Shown here one piece after another: positions 27,360-35,742 of a stretch of 64,000 nt of DNA (its first letter is position 1; the number at the start of each line of letters is the position of its first letter). The position numbers and the translations under genes were made by a program. A model generated the notes under the pieces. The model was not told where the DNA came from. It saw nothing but the letters and a program-made list of their open reading frames with translations, and made no database searches. Source of the stretch: Gemmataceae bacterium (GTDB lineage: Bacteria; Planctomycetota; Planctomycetia; Gemmatales; Gemmataceae); contig SIAQ01000010.1 of the NCBI GenBank assembly GCA_009697105.1, positions 1 through 64,000 on the forward strand. The letters are read 5' to 3'.

Positions 27360-27593
27360 ATCCGGGATGTGCTGCCGAGCTTGCAGATGGTCGGCGGAAC
27401 CGGGTTTCGCGTCGCGGATTTCCTGCACCATCTTGGCCGCATCTTTAAGGCGGTTGTCATCGAGCAATACGTTACCGAGGCTCCAGCGCAAGTCCGCCTG
27501 ATGCGACTTGCTGACCTTGGTCAACCCCTCCTGAAGTCTCTGTGCGGGCGCGACATCAAATGGGTCAGGGATAAAAGTGGACTCGTCCTTCAA
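27360..27593 (-). pseudogene. TPR protein fragment
   Basis: On the minus strand bases 27593-27369 read FDVAPAQRLQEGLTKVSKSH, then DLRWSLGNVLLDDNRLKDAAKMV and AKPGSADHLQAR. This is a helical pattern of one to two tetratricopeptide repeats of the kind seen in large planctomycete TPR proteins. After about base 27360 the similarity ends and the frame runs antisense into the metallophosphoesterase gene. It has no start signal and is best read as a gene remnant. Confidence 0.45.
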
Positions 27594-27598
27594 GAGTA

Positions 27599-27661
27599 CG
27601 AGCCGGAAGTGTAAGCGACGGACTGGAGAATTCCGTCGCTTACACTTCCGGCTCGTTTTTT
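27599..27661 (+). terminator. Family C palindrome with T run
   Basis: CGAGCCGGAAGTGTAAGCGA (27599-27618) and its complement at 27636-27655 form a 23-base perfect stem including the CGG/CCG bases next to the loop. TTTTTTT follows on the plus strand (27656-27662). This is an intrinsic terminator for plus-strand transcripts. The compensating change (T in the left arm, A in the right, where other copies have C and G) shows that pairing has been kept. Confidence 0.75.
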
Positions 27662-27683
27662 TGTAGGCTGCATCAAATATCCG

Positions 27684-29012
27684 TTACAGCAACTCCGCGA
27701 TCGGCTCGCCATTTGGCAGCAGCGGGATCGGGCGACCTTGCGGATTGACGAAGGCTCGCGTGTGATCGATGCCGAGGTGGCGGTAAACGGTGGCCAAGAC
27801 GTCGTTGGGATGCAGAGGCCGATCCTGCGGCCGTTCGCCACGAGCGTTAGTCGAGCCGACCGCCTGGCCCATGCGCATGCCGCCGCCGGCGATCATCGCC
27901 GACATGCTGCTTGGCCAATGGTCGCGCCCGCCACGGTTGATGCGCGGCGTGCGACCGAACTCGCCCCAGGCCAGGACCATGACTTTGCGATCCAAGCCGC
28001 GTGCGTAGAGGTCTTCGATCAAAGCGGTGACGGCCATATCGTAAGTACGCGCACGTCGCGGCAGGTTTTGCGTCAAAGCGTCGCCGTGATCGTCCCAGCC
28101 GCCCATGCCGATGCCGACGAAGCTGACGCCCGCCTCGACGAGCCGGCGCGCCAACAAACAGCTTTGGCCCCACGGTTGAGCGCGTTCGATGGTGGCGCCG
28201 TAACGGTTGCGGATTGGTGCCGGTTCGCGGCTCAAGTCGAGCGCTTCGCGCGCCGCCCGCCCGGTGACCATCTCGAACGCCTGGCGCGTGAATGCGTCCA
28301 TCCCTTCCATCATGCCGCTGGTATCGACATCGCGGCGCATGCGATCGAGTGATGACAGAAGCGCTCGCCGATTCTGCAAGCGCAAGAGCGACAGGTCCGC
28401 CGGCGGAATCAGCGCTCCGGCTCCATCGCTGGGGTTCGCGGCAAACGGATCAAACGCGCTGCCCAGATAGACGCCGCCGCCGACATCGCCCTTGAAGATG
28501 CCAGCCGACGGCACGCAGACGTAATGCGGCAAGCTACGCCGATCCTGCTCGCGGGCCTTGGCGACGATGGCGCCGACGCCCGGGTAGATGAACGTGCCTT
28601 CGTTCGTTCCCGGCGGATGCGGATAGCCCGAGTTCAGGTTTTTGACCGCGCTGCCGTGGCCGCTCTCGCGATGGGCGAGCGAGCGGACGACGGCAAACTT
28701 GTCGGCGATCTGCGCGTGCAACGGCAGCGTTTCGCAGAGGTTGACGCCGGTGACGTTCGTGCGGATCGTCTGATACGGCCCGCGATACTCGACCGGCGCA
28801 TCCGGCTTGGGATCGTAGGTCTCGAATTGCGAAGGCCCGCCATCGAGCCACAGCAGGATTACCGCGGTGTCGGAGGTGGCGCCGGATTCCGCTCGCAAAC
28901 GCAGGAGGTCGGGAAGCGTCAGACTGGTTAGGCCGAGAGCGCCGAGTTTCAGGAACGAGCGGCGCGTACTGCCGCTGCAACTGGGCGAGGAGGTACGTAA
29001 CACGTTGAGCAT
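27684..29012 (-). CDS. DUF1501 secreted sulfatase-like protein
   Basis: A 442-residue protein with a twin-arginine signal (RRSFLKLGALGLTSLTLP) near residues 17-36 and the DUF1501 body: AVILLWLDGGPSQFETYDPKP, VRSLAHRESGHGSA and LAWGEFGRTPRIN. DUF1501 proteins are alkaline-phosphatase/sulfatase-fold proteins and almost always accompany DUF1549/DUF1553 cytochrome-like proteins in planctomycetes. The start at 29012 has AAGG nine bases upstream and separates this gene from the SNase-like gene by two bases. The DUF1549/1553 gene is one position further upstream. The substrate is unknown. Confidence 0.92.
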   Translation of the reverse strand: MLNVLRTSSPSCSGSTRRSFLKLGALGLTSLTLPDLLRLRAESGATSDTAVILLWLDGGPSQFETYDPKPDAPVEYRGPYQTIRTNVTGVNLCETLPLHAQIADKFAVVRSLAHRESGHGSAVKNLNSGYPHPPGTNEGTFIYPGVGAIVAKAREQDRRSLPHYVCVPSAGIFKGDVGGGVYLGSAFDPFAANPSDGAGALIPPADLSLLRLQNRRALLSSLDRMRRDVDTSGMMEGMDAFTRQAFEMVTGRAAREALDLSREPAPIRNRYGATIERAQPWGQSCLLARRLVEAGVSFVGIGMGGWDDHGDALTQNLPRRARTYDMAVTALIEDLYARGLDRKVMVLAWGEFGRTPRINRGGRDHWPSSMSAMIAGGGMRMGQAVGSTNARGERPQDRPLHPNDVLATVYRHLGIDHTRAFVNPQGRPIPLLPNGEPIAELL

Positions 29013-29014
29013 TG

Positions 29015-29644
29015 CTATTTTCCTTGAGAATCTTGAGACAAAGCTATCAGTCTCTTTACCAATTCCGGATGCTTCCAAATCCCATTCTTGTTCTTTATCG
29101 CATAGGCCTCGGCTTCCTTGTATATTGCTTCCCGACCCTGCTTCTTGAAACCTAACTTCGCGTCGTGAAAGTACAACTCAGGCGGGTCCTTCTGATAAAT
29201 CGAATATCCCTCCTCGATCAACATGCAATTGAGGTGAACAATGAGCCATCCAAGAGTCGATGGCGCTCCCATAGTAAATGAATCGGAAAATCGAAGGACC
29301 ACGTCCCCGTGAATCGACTTAACTTTATCAATACCCGTGATCACAACTTCTTTGTCCTTCAGGCGAAGTGCAAGAAACGCCAACCCCACCTCTTTCAGCT
29401 TCCGTTCCTTCTCAGTGAGATCGTTCGGCCATTTCGCAAAAGGTATGACGTTGGCCATTCGGAGTGTGACCTTACGATCGCGAAATTGCGCCTCAATTTT
29501 ATCGGTGTCGCCAACATTTGTAACCTTGAATACCAAGGTAGGTGGGGCAGTTTTCTTCGTTTCGCCCCCAGCTGGAGCGCAAGTGATGGCCGTGAAAAAC
29601 AGAACAACTACACAAATGCTCCGGCGAATGTCTGAAGTAACCAT
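29015..29644 (-). CDS. Secreted SNase-like protein between DUF1553 and DUF1501 genes
   Basis: A 209-residue exported protein with a signal peptide (about residues 7-27, ending AGGETK). The body resembles a diverged staphylococcal-nuclease (SNase) fold. An opening strand KVTNVGDTDKIEAQF sits where the usual DGDT stands, followed by VTLRMANVIPFA, a helix KEVGLAFLALRLKDKEVVI, and a C-terminal helix YKEAEAYAIKNKNGIWK. Catalytic Arg/Glu residues are not clear. The start at 29644 has GAAGGG upstream. It is the middle gene of a tight operon, 53 bases after the DUF1549/1553 gene and two bases before DUF1501. The fold assignment is by pattern only. Confidence 0.6.
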   Translation of the reverse strand: MVTSDIRRSICVVVLFFTAITCAPAGGETKKTAPPTLVFKVTNVGDTDKIEAQFRDRKVTLRMANVIPFAKWPNDLTEKERKLKEVGLAFLALRLKDKEVVITGIDKVKSIHGDVVLRFSDSFTMGAPSTLGWLIVHLNCMLIEEGYSIYQKDPPELYFHDAKLGFKKQGREAIYKEAEAYAIKNKNGIWKHPELVKRLIALSQDSQGK

Positions 29645-29697
29645 GTCGTGCCCTTCAAGTGACCGTGTGTTTGCCCAAGAAGATTTCGTCGGTCCTG

Positions 29698-32238
29698 TCA
29701 ATGATTAAACAAAAATTCCTTGGTATTCAGCAACGCCCAGAAAACATCCTCATACGCTTCCTTGCGATTGCCTCCAGCGGTCAAATACGCCTCGACGGTG
29801 TGCAGCTCCTCGGCGACCGGTGGCCGGGCGTAGACCCAGTGGTAGATCTCCTTGATCTTATCCGAAACGGGCCGCGAGTCCGATGCGATTTGGGCGACGC
29901 GACCGGCCTTGTCTTTCAGTTTGTTGTGCAGTTCCGTCGAGCCGATCAGGTACAGGCTTTGGTTGAGCGTCGCGGCCCCGCTGCGTTCGCATTCACACGC
30001 CGAACTGCGATCCGGTTTGCCGAACGCCATCAAGAGCGGCGTCTTGACGGCTTCGTCGGGCAATTCGATCGCCCGCGTGGCAGCGGTCTTGGCCGAGCCG
30101 CCGCCTTTGGTGGAAACGAACCTCACGGAAACGCCGGTCACCTGATCGAAAGCGTCGAACAACACCTCGGCGGGAAGCCGTCGCGGATAGAAGCGCGCAT
30201 AGTTCTGTTTGTCCTTGGGATTGTGCTCGTTCGGCGTCGACGAAAGCTGATACGTCTTGCTCGTGCAGATCGTGCGGATCAGATCCTTGAGGTCGAATTT
30301 GTGATCGAAAAAATCCTTGGCAAGCGCATCAAGCAACGGCTCATTGCTCGGCGGGTTACTGACGCGCATGTCGTCCGGCATATCCACGATGCCGCGACCG
30401 AAGAAATGCGACCAGTAGCGATTGGCGATGGCGCGAGCGAAGAACGGATTGTCGGCCCGCACCATCCAGTCGACCAGCTTATGGCGAGGGTCATCCGATG
30501 CGGGCACGTCCAATTCCTGGCCGTCGAGGGGCCGCGGCTTCGTATAGCTCTTGCCGTGAGGCCCGGTCACGCGGCCATCGGGCATCAGCATGACGCGCGT
30601 GTCGTTGGCATTGGCCTTGGTGTTGGCTTTCTTGGCCTGGGATCCATTCTTGGGATTGACGAGTTGCACACGGGCGAAGTACGCGGCCAGGCCCCAGTAA
30701 TCGTCCTGGCTCCATTTTTCGTAAGGATGATGATGACACTGGGCACATTGAATCCGCGTGCCGAGGAAGACCTGAGCGGTGTCATCGACGAGGGCTTCGG
30801 GCGTGCGCAGGACGTTGTACCAACCGACTGGCGGCTGCGCTTTTTCTCCAGAGAAATCGCCCGTGGCCGTGACGATCTCGCGAACGAACTGGTCATACGG
30901 CTTGTTCCTGGCCAGGCTGTCGCGAATCCAGCCGTGCAGAGCGAGCGTGCGTTCTTGTTTGCCGCCGACGCCGACAATGCCGTCGCGGCGGTTGCGCAGG
31001 ATGTCGCCCCACTTCAGGGCGAAGTAGCTCGCATACGCGGGACGTTCGAGCAGATTGTCGATCCGCTTGGCACGCTTGTTGGCGTCGGTGTCGGCGAGGA
31101 ACGTCTCGGCTTCCATCGCGGTTGGCAGTGTGCCGGTGATGTCGAGACTGACGCGGCGGAGAAATTCGCTATCGCTGCACAGTTCCGATGGCGGCAGGCT
31201 CAACTGCTTCAGCTTGGCATGTACGTGCGTGTCGACGAAATTCGCCGGCTGCGGGAACGTGTACTTTTTAAGCGGCGCTCCCTGCGGAATCGTCGCTCGA
31301 AAGACACCGACGTGGCCAAGATACCGGACCATGATCGCGCCGTCGCCGGGAGTGTCAAGCGTTTCGACCAGACCGCCTTCGGCGACGCTGGCGATTTCCG
31401 GTTGGTTGCTGGAATACTCGGCATCGGCAGTAACATCGCGGCGGGAGCCATCGTTGAACAATGCGGTCACCGTGATTTGCTGCGTCGACTTGGGCGCCAC
31501 CAGCCGATGCGCCGGCGCGACCGCCAAGCCGACGACCTTCGGATCGGTAGCGTTGCCAAACGGCACGCCAATCCGAATCCAGCGCAGTATCGTTTGGTAA
31601 TCGCGTGACTCGGGATCGAGTCGCCTGCCGCCGCCGTGAGCCATCGCGCCGGTTGGCTTGGTGAGCAATAGGCTAGATTCGGGTATCGCGGGGAGGATGC
31701 GCCGGACCCGTGCCTCGCGCGTCAACGCTTCAAAATCGACCTGCGGTTCAAAGCCCAGAAGCGATAGGCGAAAGCCGTTCTGCCCGGTCGATTTGCCATG
31801 GCACGCGCCACTGTTGCAACCGAGTTTGCTGAAGATAGGTACGATCTCGTTGGTGAAGTTGATCGGTTGTTCCTGGTCCGCCTTCTCGACGGTGACGGTC
31901 ACCTTGACGGACTTGCCCTCGAACTCGGCGAGAACATCGGTCGTCCCATTCCTCGTAGACGAAAGCAATCCGTGAGTATCCACACGCGCGATCTGCGAAT
32001 CGACGGCACGATACTTGGCCTGCCTGGTGAGATCACGTATGCCGCCATTGGCGTACTGGCCGGTGACGACGAGTTGCTGCAATTGGCCGGCGCCGCGCAG
32101 TGTCACTTTGTCCGCAAGGGCGGACAGGCTGCGCAGCTCGCCGCTGCCGATGGGCAGAATCGCGTCGGCCTTTACGAGACTCGCCGCGTAGCCGAGAGTG
32201 ATGAGGCAGGCCAACGTAGGGAACAGTCGAACTCTCAT
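29698..32238 (-). CDS. DUF1549/DUF1553 secreted cytochrome-like protein with BIG2 domains
   Basis: An 846-residue exported protein. The signal peptide (about residues 1-24) is followed by an Ig-like BIG2 domain (LTRQAKYRAVDSQIARVD), a cytochrome-like site CNSGACH (141-147) within the PSCyt region, a second BIG2 domain (about 225-290), DUF1549 and DUF1553. DUF1549 includes a second heme-like motif, CAQCHHHPYEKW. These proteins are planctomycete-specific, and the DUF1549/DUF1553 plus DUF1501 pair is found in many copies per genome. They are thought to act in extracytoplasmic degradation of complex polymers, but no reaction is proven. This is the first gene of the operon. Confidence 0.92.
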   Translation of the reverse strand: MRVRLFPTLACLITLGYAASLVKADAILPIGSGELRSLSALADKVTLRGAGQLQQLVVTGQYANGGIRDLTRQAKYRAVDSQIARVDTHGLLSSTRNGTTDVLAEFEGKSVKVTVTVEKADQEQPINFTNEIVPIFSKLGCNSGACHGKSTGQNGFRLSLLGFEPQVDFEALTREARVRRILPAIPESSLLLTKPTGAMAHGGGRRLDPESRDYQTILRWIRIGVPFGNATDPKVVGLAVAPAHRLVAPKSTQQITVTALFNDGSRRDVTADAEYSSNQPEIASVAEGGLVETLDTPGDGAIMVRYLGHVGVFRATIPQGAPLKKYTFPQPANFVDTHVHAKLKQLSLPPSELCSDSEFLRRVSLDITGTLPTAMEAETFLADTDANKRAKRIDNLLERPAYASYFALKWGDILRNRRDGIVGVGGKQERTLALHGWIRDSLARNKPYDQFVREIVTATGDFSGEKAQPPVGWYNVLRTPEALVDDTAQVFLGTRIQCAQCHHHPYEKWSQDDYWGLAAYFARVQLVNPKNGSQAKKANTKANANDTRVMLMPDGRVTGPHGKSYTKPRPLDGQELDVPASDDPRHKLVDWMVRADNPFFARAIANRYWSHFFGRGIVDMPDDMRVSNPPSNEPLLDALAKDFFDHKFDLKDLIRTICTSKTYQLSSTPNEHNPKDKQNYARFYPRRLPAEVLFDAFDQVTGVSVRFVSTKGGGSAKTAATRAIELPDEAVKTPLLMAFGKPDRSSACECERSGAATLNQSLYLIGSTELHNKLKDKAGRVAQIASDSRPVSDKIKEIYHWVYARPPVAEELHTVEAYLTAGGNRKEAYEDVFWALLNTKEFLFNH

Positions 32239-32322
32239 TTTCGTCGATCCTCAAGAAATTGCTATTGCGTTGGCTGCTTCGCAACCGCCCGCGACGCAAG
32301 ATTCATATGCCTCGAAAAACGA

Positions 32323-32742
32323 TTACGGCATGCTGGCGGTGTGCAACGGACGGTTACCCCTTGTGGATTTCTCGCGGCGAGCAGGCTTGGTTTCACGCAG
32401 CGCCACTTCGGCAGGGAAACCCAAGCCCGTTACGAGTCTGCGTATCATTGCCAGACTCAACGGCCTCCGGCCACCTAACACTTCCGAGACTTTGCTTTTG
32501 CTCCCAATGTACGGAATCAGATCTCTCGGCGTGAGTTCCCCTTGCTCCATACGAAACCGAAGAGCTGCAATCGGGTCGGGCAGATCGATCGGGTAGGCGC
32601 AATCCTCGTAAGTCTCCACCAAGAGGAGCAGCAACTCCAGTTCGTCTCCTTGTGCTGTGCCAGGCTTGGCGTCGAATATTTTCTCGATACGCGCCAGGGT
32701 CGTTTCGTGCTGCGCGTTCGTCTTGATGACCTTTGGTTTCAT
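32323..32742 (-). CDS. higA: HigA-type antitoxin
   Basis: A 139-residue XRE-family antitoxin. Its C-terminal part contains a helix-turn-helix of the HigA type: LTPRDLIPYIGSKSKVSEVLGGRRPLSLAMIRRL, about residues 70-103. The N-terminal part (ELELLLLLVETYED) is the toxin-contacting region. The gene lies 16 bases after the toxin gene, on the same strand, in the toxin-first order typical of higBA. The start at 32742 is the likely one. An in-frame ATG at 32775 would overlap the toxin gene. It should bind and neutralise HigB and repress the operon. Confidence 0.85.
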   Translation of the reverse strand: MKPKVIKTNAQHETTLARIEKIFDAKPGTAQGDELELLLLLVETYEDCAYPIDLPDPIAALRFRMEQGELTPRDLIPYIGSKSKVSEVLGGRRPLSLAMIRRLVTGLGFPAEVALRETKPARREKSTRGNRPLHTASMP

Positions 32743-32758
32743 GACTTGGGATCTTCTT

Positions 32759-33052
32759 TCAAATCGTTTGGGCATCGATTTCATCGTACTCCCTGTGCGT
32801 TCCCACAAAGCGAACGTAGACCGTGTGGAAGTCGTAATTGATCCACACTACAAGTCGATACTTGTTGCCTCCGATATTGAATACAACGCGGCCATCCTTG
32901 AGTATGCTCGCCGTGCCGTATTGACTCTTCACATCCGCCGGTGAGGACCACGCAGCATTCTTAGTTTCTGCGTGCCACGCCTCCAAGGGTGCTCTGACGG
33001 CTGGCTCTTTCTGCCAGTAGTCCTTGAGCGTTTTCTTGGAGATGATTCGCAT
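32759..33052 (-). CDS. higB: HigB-type toxin (mRNA interferase family)
   Basis: A 97-residue basic protein opening MRIISKKTLKDYWQKEP, with VVFNIGGNKYRLVVWI and YVRFVGTHREYDEID, the conserved strands of the HigB family (COG4680). Members cleave mRNA at the ribosome. Length and motifs are complete. It precedes the antitoxin gene by 16 bases. The toxin-antitoxin pair lies between the DUF1549 operon and the DUF1592/1552 genes, all on the same strand. Confidence 0.88.
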   Translation of the reverse strand: MRIISKKTLKDYWQKEPAVRAPLEAWHAETKNAAWSSPADVKSQYGTASILKDGRVVFNIGGNKYRLVVWINYDFHTVYVRFVGTHREYDEIDAQTI

Positions 33053-33170
33053 ATTGTTTGTAGCCTATGCTCGTTGCCAAGTCAAGAACAAAGTTCCCAA
33101 TTAGGGAACTCGCGGACCGCTCGTCCGCAGATTCGCGACGGAACGAGCACACTCGCCAAAGTCGAATGAA

Positions 33171-34499
33171 TTATCCCAACCCCGCCAGCGCGCCAGTACT
33201 GACGCCGAACTCGCGGCGTTCGATGCCTGTGAGCTGCGTGAGCGTGAGCCAAAGGTTGCTGAGCGAGGTATTGTTGGCGAATTGCACCTGCCTGCCGGTG
33301 CGACGCAGAAGGCCGCCACCACCACCCGCGAGGAGGCACGCCACATCGCGCGTGCCGTGGCCGACCCAACCCGTGCCGTTGTTGCCACAGCCGTAAACGA
33401 TGATGCTGTTGTCGAGCAGATTGCCGTTGCCCTCGCGGCTCGCACGCAATCGCTGCAAAACATAGAGCAATTGGTGAACGTACCAGCGGTCGAACGCCTG
33501 GATAATCGGCTTCGTCGGCACGGGATCGTGCGTGCAGGAATGATGGCCGAAGTCGAGGTAGCGATTCTCGACTTGGCCCGCGAACTGGGCGCGGTCGATG
33601 TTGCAATCGACGAGCCGACGGGCGTAGGTTCCTTCGTTCGTGTCGTCGCCAAAGAGTAAGGTAACGACGCGGGTCATGTCGGTCTGAAACGCGAGCACCA
33701 TCAGGTCGCCCATGAGGCGAAGGTAGGTCGTCAGATCGGCGGGCACGCCTTGGGGCCTCGCCAGCGTCGGTCGTGGTCGACGCACGGTGACGCTGCCACG
33801 CTCGAAGGCGACGATCTGGCGTTCGAGCGTGCGCACCGATTCGAGATATTCGTCGAGCCGCCGTTGGTCATTGCTGCCTAGATTCAGTCGAAGCCGACGG
33901 GCATCCTCGCCGACGACATCGAGAACGCTACGGCGATAGAAGTCGCCCTGCGGATCGCCGAACATGCGGGCGAACACATCGCGCGGATCGGTCTCGACGC
34001 CATTGGGCACGCCGGGAGCACGCCAGGAGACATAGCGCGAGTGCATATTGCGGCCGATGTTGTTGCAGCTCAGTTCCAGCGAGCGCAGAGGCGTATCCCG
34101 GCTGAGGTGCTCGGCCAGCACTTGATCGAGCGTAGCGGCGGTTTCCGCGCCCCATGTGTCGGTTCGGCCATGCGAAGCGCTGCTCAGATAGACTGCCGCG
34201 GCTCCCATATGTCCGCCCGGCGGATGGCCACGGCCGTTGAGGCCGTCGAGCACGAGCAACGAATCTTTGACCGGATCGAGAATCGAGAGCGTTGGCGAAA
34301 GTTGAAAGTCACGCCCTTCGCCGCGCGAACCTTTCCACGCCGTCGCCTCGGCCCCGATGGGATGATAGATGAAGGCGACGCGCAATGGCGGCCGATTGGT
34401 CTGACCTTGCGCCGGCAGCATCGCCTCCAGCCAGGGCAACGTGACCGAAGCGCCGACGCCGCGCAACAGAGTGCGTCGTGATAGGTGCCAGCTTTTCAT
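33171..34499 (-). CDS. DUF1552 secreted protein
   Basis: A 442-residue protein with a twin-arginine type N-terminus (SRRTLLRGVGASVTLPWLEAM) and the DUF1552 pattern: RVAFIYHPIGAE, LVLDGLNGRGHPPGGH and IIVYGCGNNGTGW. DUF1552 proteins nearly always pair with DUF1592/DUF1588-class cytochrome-like proteins and are related to the DUF1501 fold. Here the DUF1592 gene lies upstream on the same strand, but two other genes stand between. The first Met has a weak upstream GGAG-like sequence. The substrate is unknown. Confidence 0.9.
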   Translation of the reverse strand: MKSWHLSRRTLLRGVGASVTLPWLEAMLPAQGQTNRPPLRVAFIYHPIGAEATAWKGSRGEGRDFQLSPTLSILDPVKDSLLVLDGLNGRGHPPGGHMGAAAVYLSSASHGRTDTWGAETAATLDQVLAEHLSRDTPLRSLELSCNNIGRNMHSRYVSWRAPGVPNGVETDPRDVFARMFGDPQGDFYRRSVLDVVGEDARRLRLNLGSNDQRRLDEYLESVRTLERQIVAFERGSVTVRRPRPTLARPQGVPADLTTYLRLMGDLMVLAFQTDMTRVVTLLFGDDTNEGTYARRLVDCNIDRAQFAGQVENRYLDFGHHSCTHDPVPTKPIIQAFDRWYVHQLLYVLQRLRASREGNGNLLDNSIIVYGCGNNGTGWVGHGTRDVACLLAGGGGGLLRRTGRQVQFANNTSLSNLWLTLTQLTGIERREFGVSTGALAGLG

Positions 34500-34517
34500 G
34501 TGTGCTCCATGGAATGC

Positions 34518-35276
34518 CTACGATTGTGCCGGTTTCTGTGCGGCTCGCAGTTGCCGAAGCTCCGCCTCGGCTGCCTCCGCCCGCTGCTTCTCGGCTTCGG
34601 CCCGCTGGCTCGCGGCCTCGCCGCGCCGGCGTTCGACGTCCGCTATTTCCAGCGCTGCTGGGATCACGTCGCCGTCTTTGTCGAAGAAACGCAGGTAGAC
34701 TTCTTCTTTTCCCTGGTACTTACCGGCCCAAAGTCCCAGCCAAAGGCCAAACTGCTCGGACCAGAGCCAACTTTGTTCATTGGATTCGATGGAATGGTAA
34801 CGACCGTTCTTCAGACGCCAGCCTAGCAGTTTTTGTTCGGCTGGATTGTAGATGAAGTATTCGCTGGTGTGAAAGACCCGCTCGTAGGTGTCTTTCTTGA
34901 TGCCGTGATCCAGATTCGCAGTCGTCGGCGAAGTAAGCTCAATGATGACATCCGGGTATTTGCCACCTTCGCCCCAGACATACCATGCTCCGCGTGGCGG
35001 GTTGAGCGAGGCTTCTTTGACAAAAAAGAAGTCGGGGCCGCGAAAGTTCCGATCGCTCGCTTGCTGTTCGTCGAAATAAATGAACATGTTGCCGCCGACG
35101 AAATAGTCGTCGCGGCCTCTGTGCAAAAGGCCGACCAGTTCGATGAGCAGCGTCATTTCCAGCCGATGCCAATCGCTTTCCAAGTTAGTACCGTCCTCTT
35201 CGGGCAGATTTGTGGGAGGGTAGCGAAAATCGTCCACTAAGGGTTGGGCTTCAGGTTGAACCGTGGCTGTTGACAT
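34518..35276 (-). CDS. Uma2-family (DUF820) nuclease-fold protein with coiled-coil tail
   Basis: A 252-residue protein. The Uma2 domain (about residues 1-205) carries PDFFFVKE, YPDVIIELTSPTT and the PD-(D/E)xK-like arrangement of the DUF820 family, which is often expanded in planctomycetes and cyanobacteria. The C-terminal 45 residues form a Glu/Ala/Arg-rich coiled coil (REGEAASQRAEAEKQRAEAAEAE-like; the exact segment is at 34520-34650). The start at 35276 has GGAG eight bases upstream. A Met four codons earlier is less well placed. It lies 18 bases upstream of DUF1552, so it is probably in the same transcript. Its substrate is unknown. Confidence 0.82.
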   Translation of the reverse strand: MSTATVQPEAQPLVDDFRYPPTNLPEEDGTNLESDWHRLEMTLLIELVGLLHRGRDDYFVGGNMFIYFDEQQASDRNFRGPDFFFVKEASLNPPRGAWYVWGEGGKYPDVIIELTSPTTANLDHGIKKDTYERVFHTSEYFIYNPAEQKLLGWRLKNGRYHSIESNEQSWLWSEQFGLWLGLWAGKYQGKEEVYLRFFDKDGDVIPAALEIADVERRRGEAASQRAEAEKQRAEAAEAELRQLRAAQKPAQS

Positions 35277-35327
35277 TTGTTGCTCCAATGAATCGCGGGG
35301 CAGACTTGTTACGGTCTGACAAAGAGT

Positions 35328-35618
35328 TCAACGCCCCACTCGGAGGGATTGTTTTGTCTGCTCAACAGGAACCACCGCGACCCGTTGTCGTTTTCGTTCG
35401 ATGAAAGCTATTCCGTGCTCAGCCATGTAGGCCAGGTAACGATGATACAAGGCCAGTTCTCTGGCTGATCCCGCGCGCCACAAGTGCCACTCCTCAAACA
35501 CCGACGATCTGACAGCGGAACGCAAATCTTCTACGACCATTTCATCGTGCTTGGCAGTGCATAGGTAGTCGGCTTCGATTCGGTACACCAATCCCATCGC
35601 GACTAGGAGTGCGACCAA
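35328..35618 (-). CDS. Hypothetical protein (about 90 aa), start uncertain
   Basis: The frame from TTG 35618 gives LVALLVAMGLVYRIEAD, then EMVVEDLRSAVRSSVFEEWHLWRAG, ELALYHRYLAYMAEHGI and a basic end. An internal ATG at 35597 is the first normal start. Neither has a clear ribosome binding site. Upstream, the frame is open only to a TAG at 35656, immediately after a short frame MDDRFRFRREDLQQ in another register. A frameshift near 35630 could therefore have split a longer gene. No family is recognised. It is likely co-transcribed with Uma2. Confidence 0.45.
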   Translation of the reverse strand: MVALLVAMGLVYRIEADYLCTAKHDEMVVEDLRSAVRSSVFEEWHLWRAGSARELALYHRYLAYMAEHGIAFIERKRQRVAVVPVEQTKQSLRVGR

Positions 35619-35742
35619 CTTTGCTGGAGGTCTTCGCGACGGAATCGAAATCTATCGTCCATCTTGAACCTATTTGGCTGAACTGGTAATTGAGCAACCC
35701 AGGTTGGATTCTACCAGGCGCGACGCTTCCCATCAATGAAAA

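Noticed and set aside
29659-31608. 649-codon plus-strand open frame opposite DUF1549/1553
   Set aside because: Shadow of a strongly conserved gene on the other strand. No domain or start signal.
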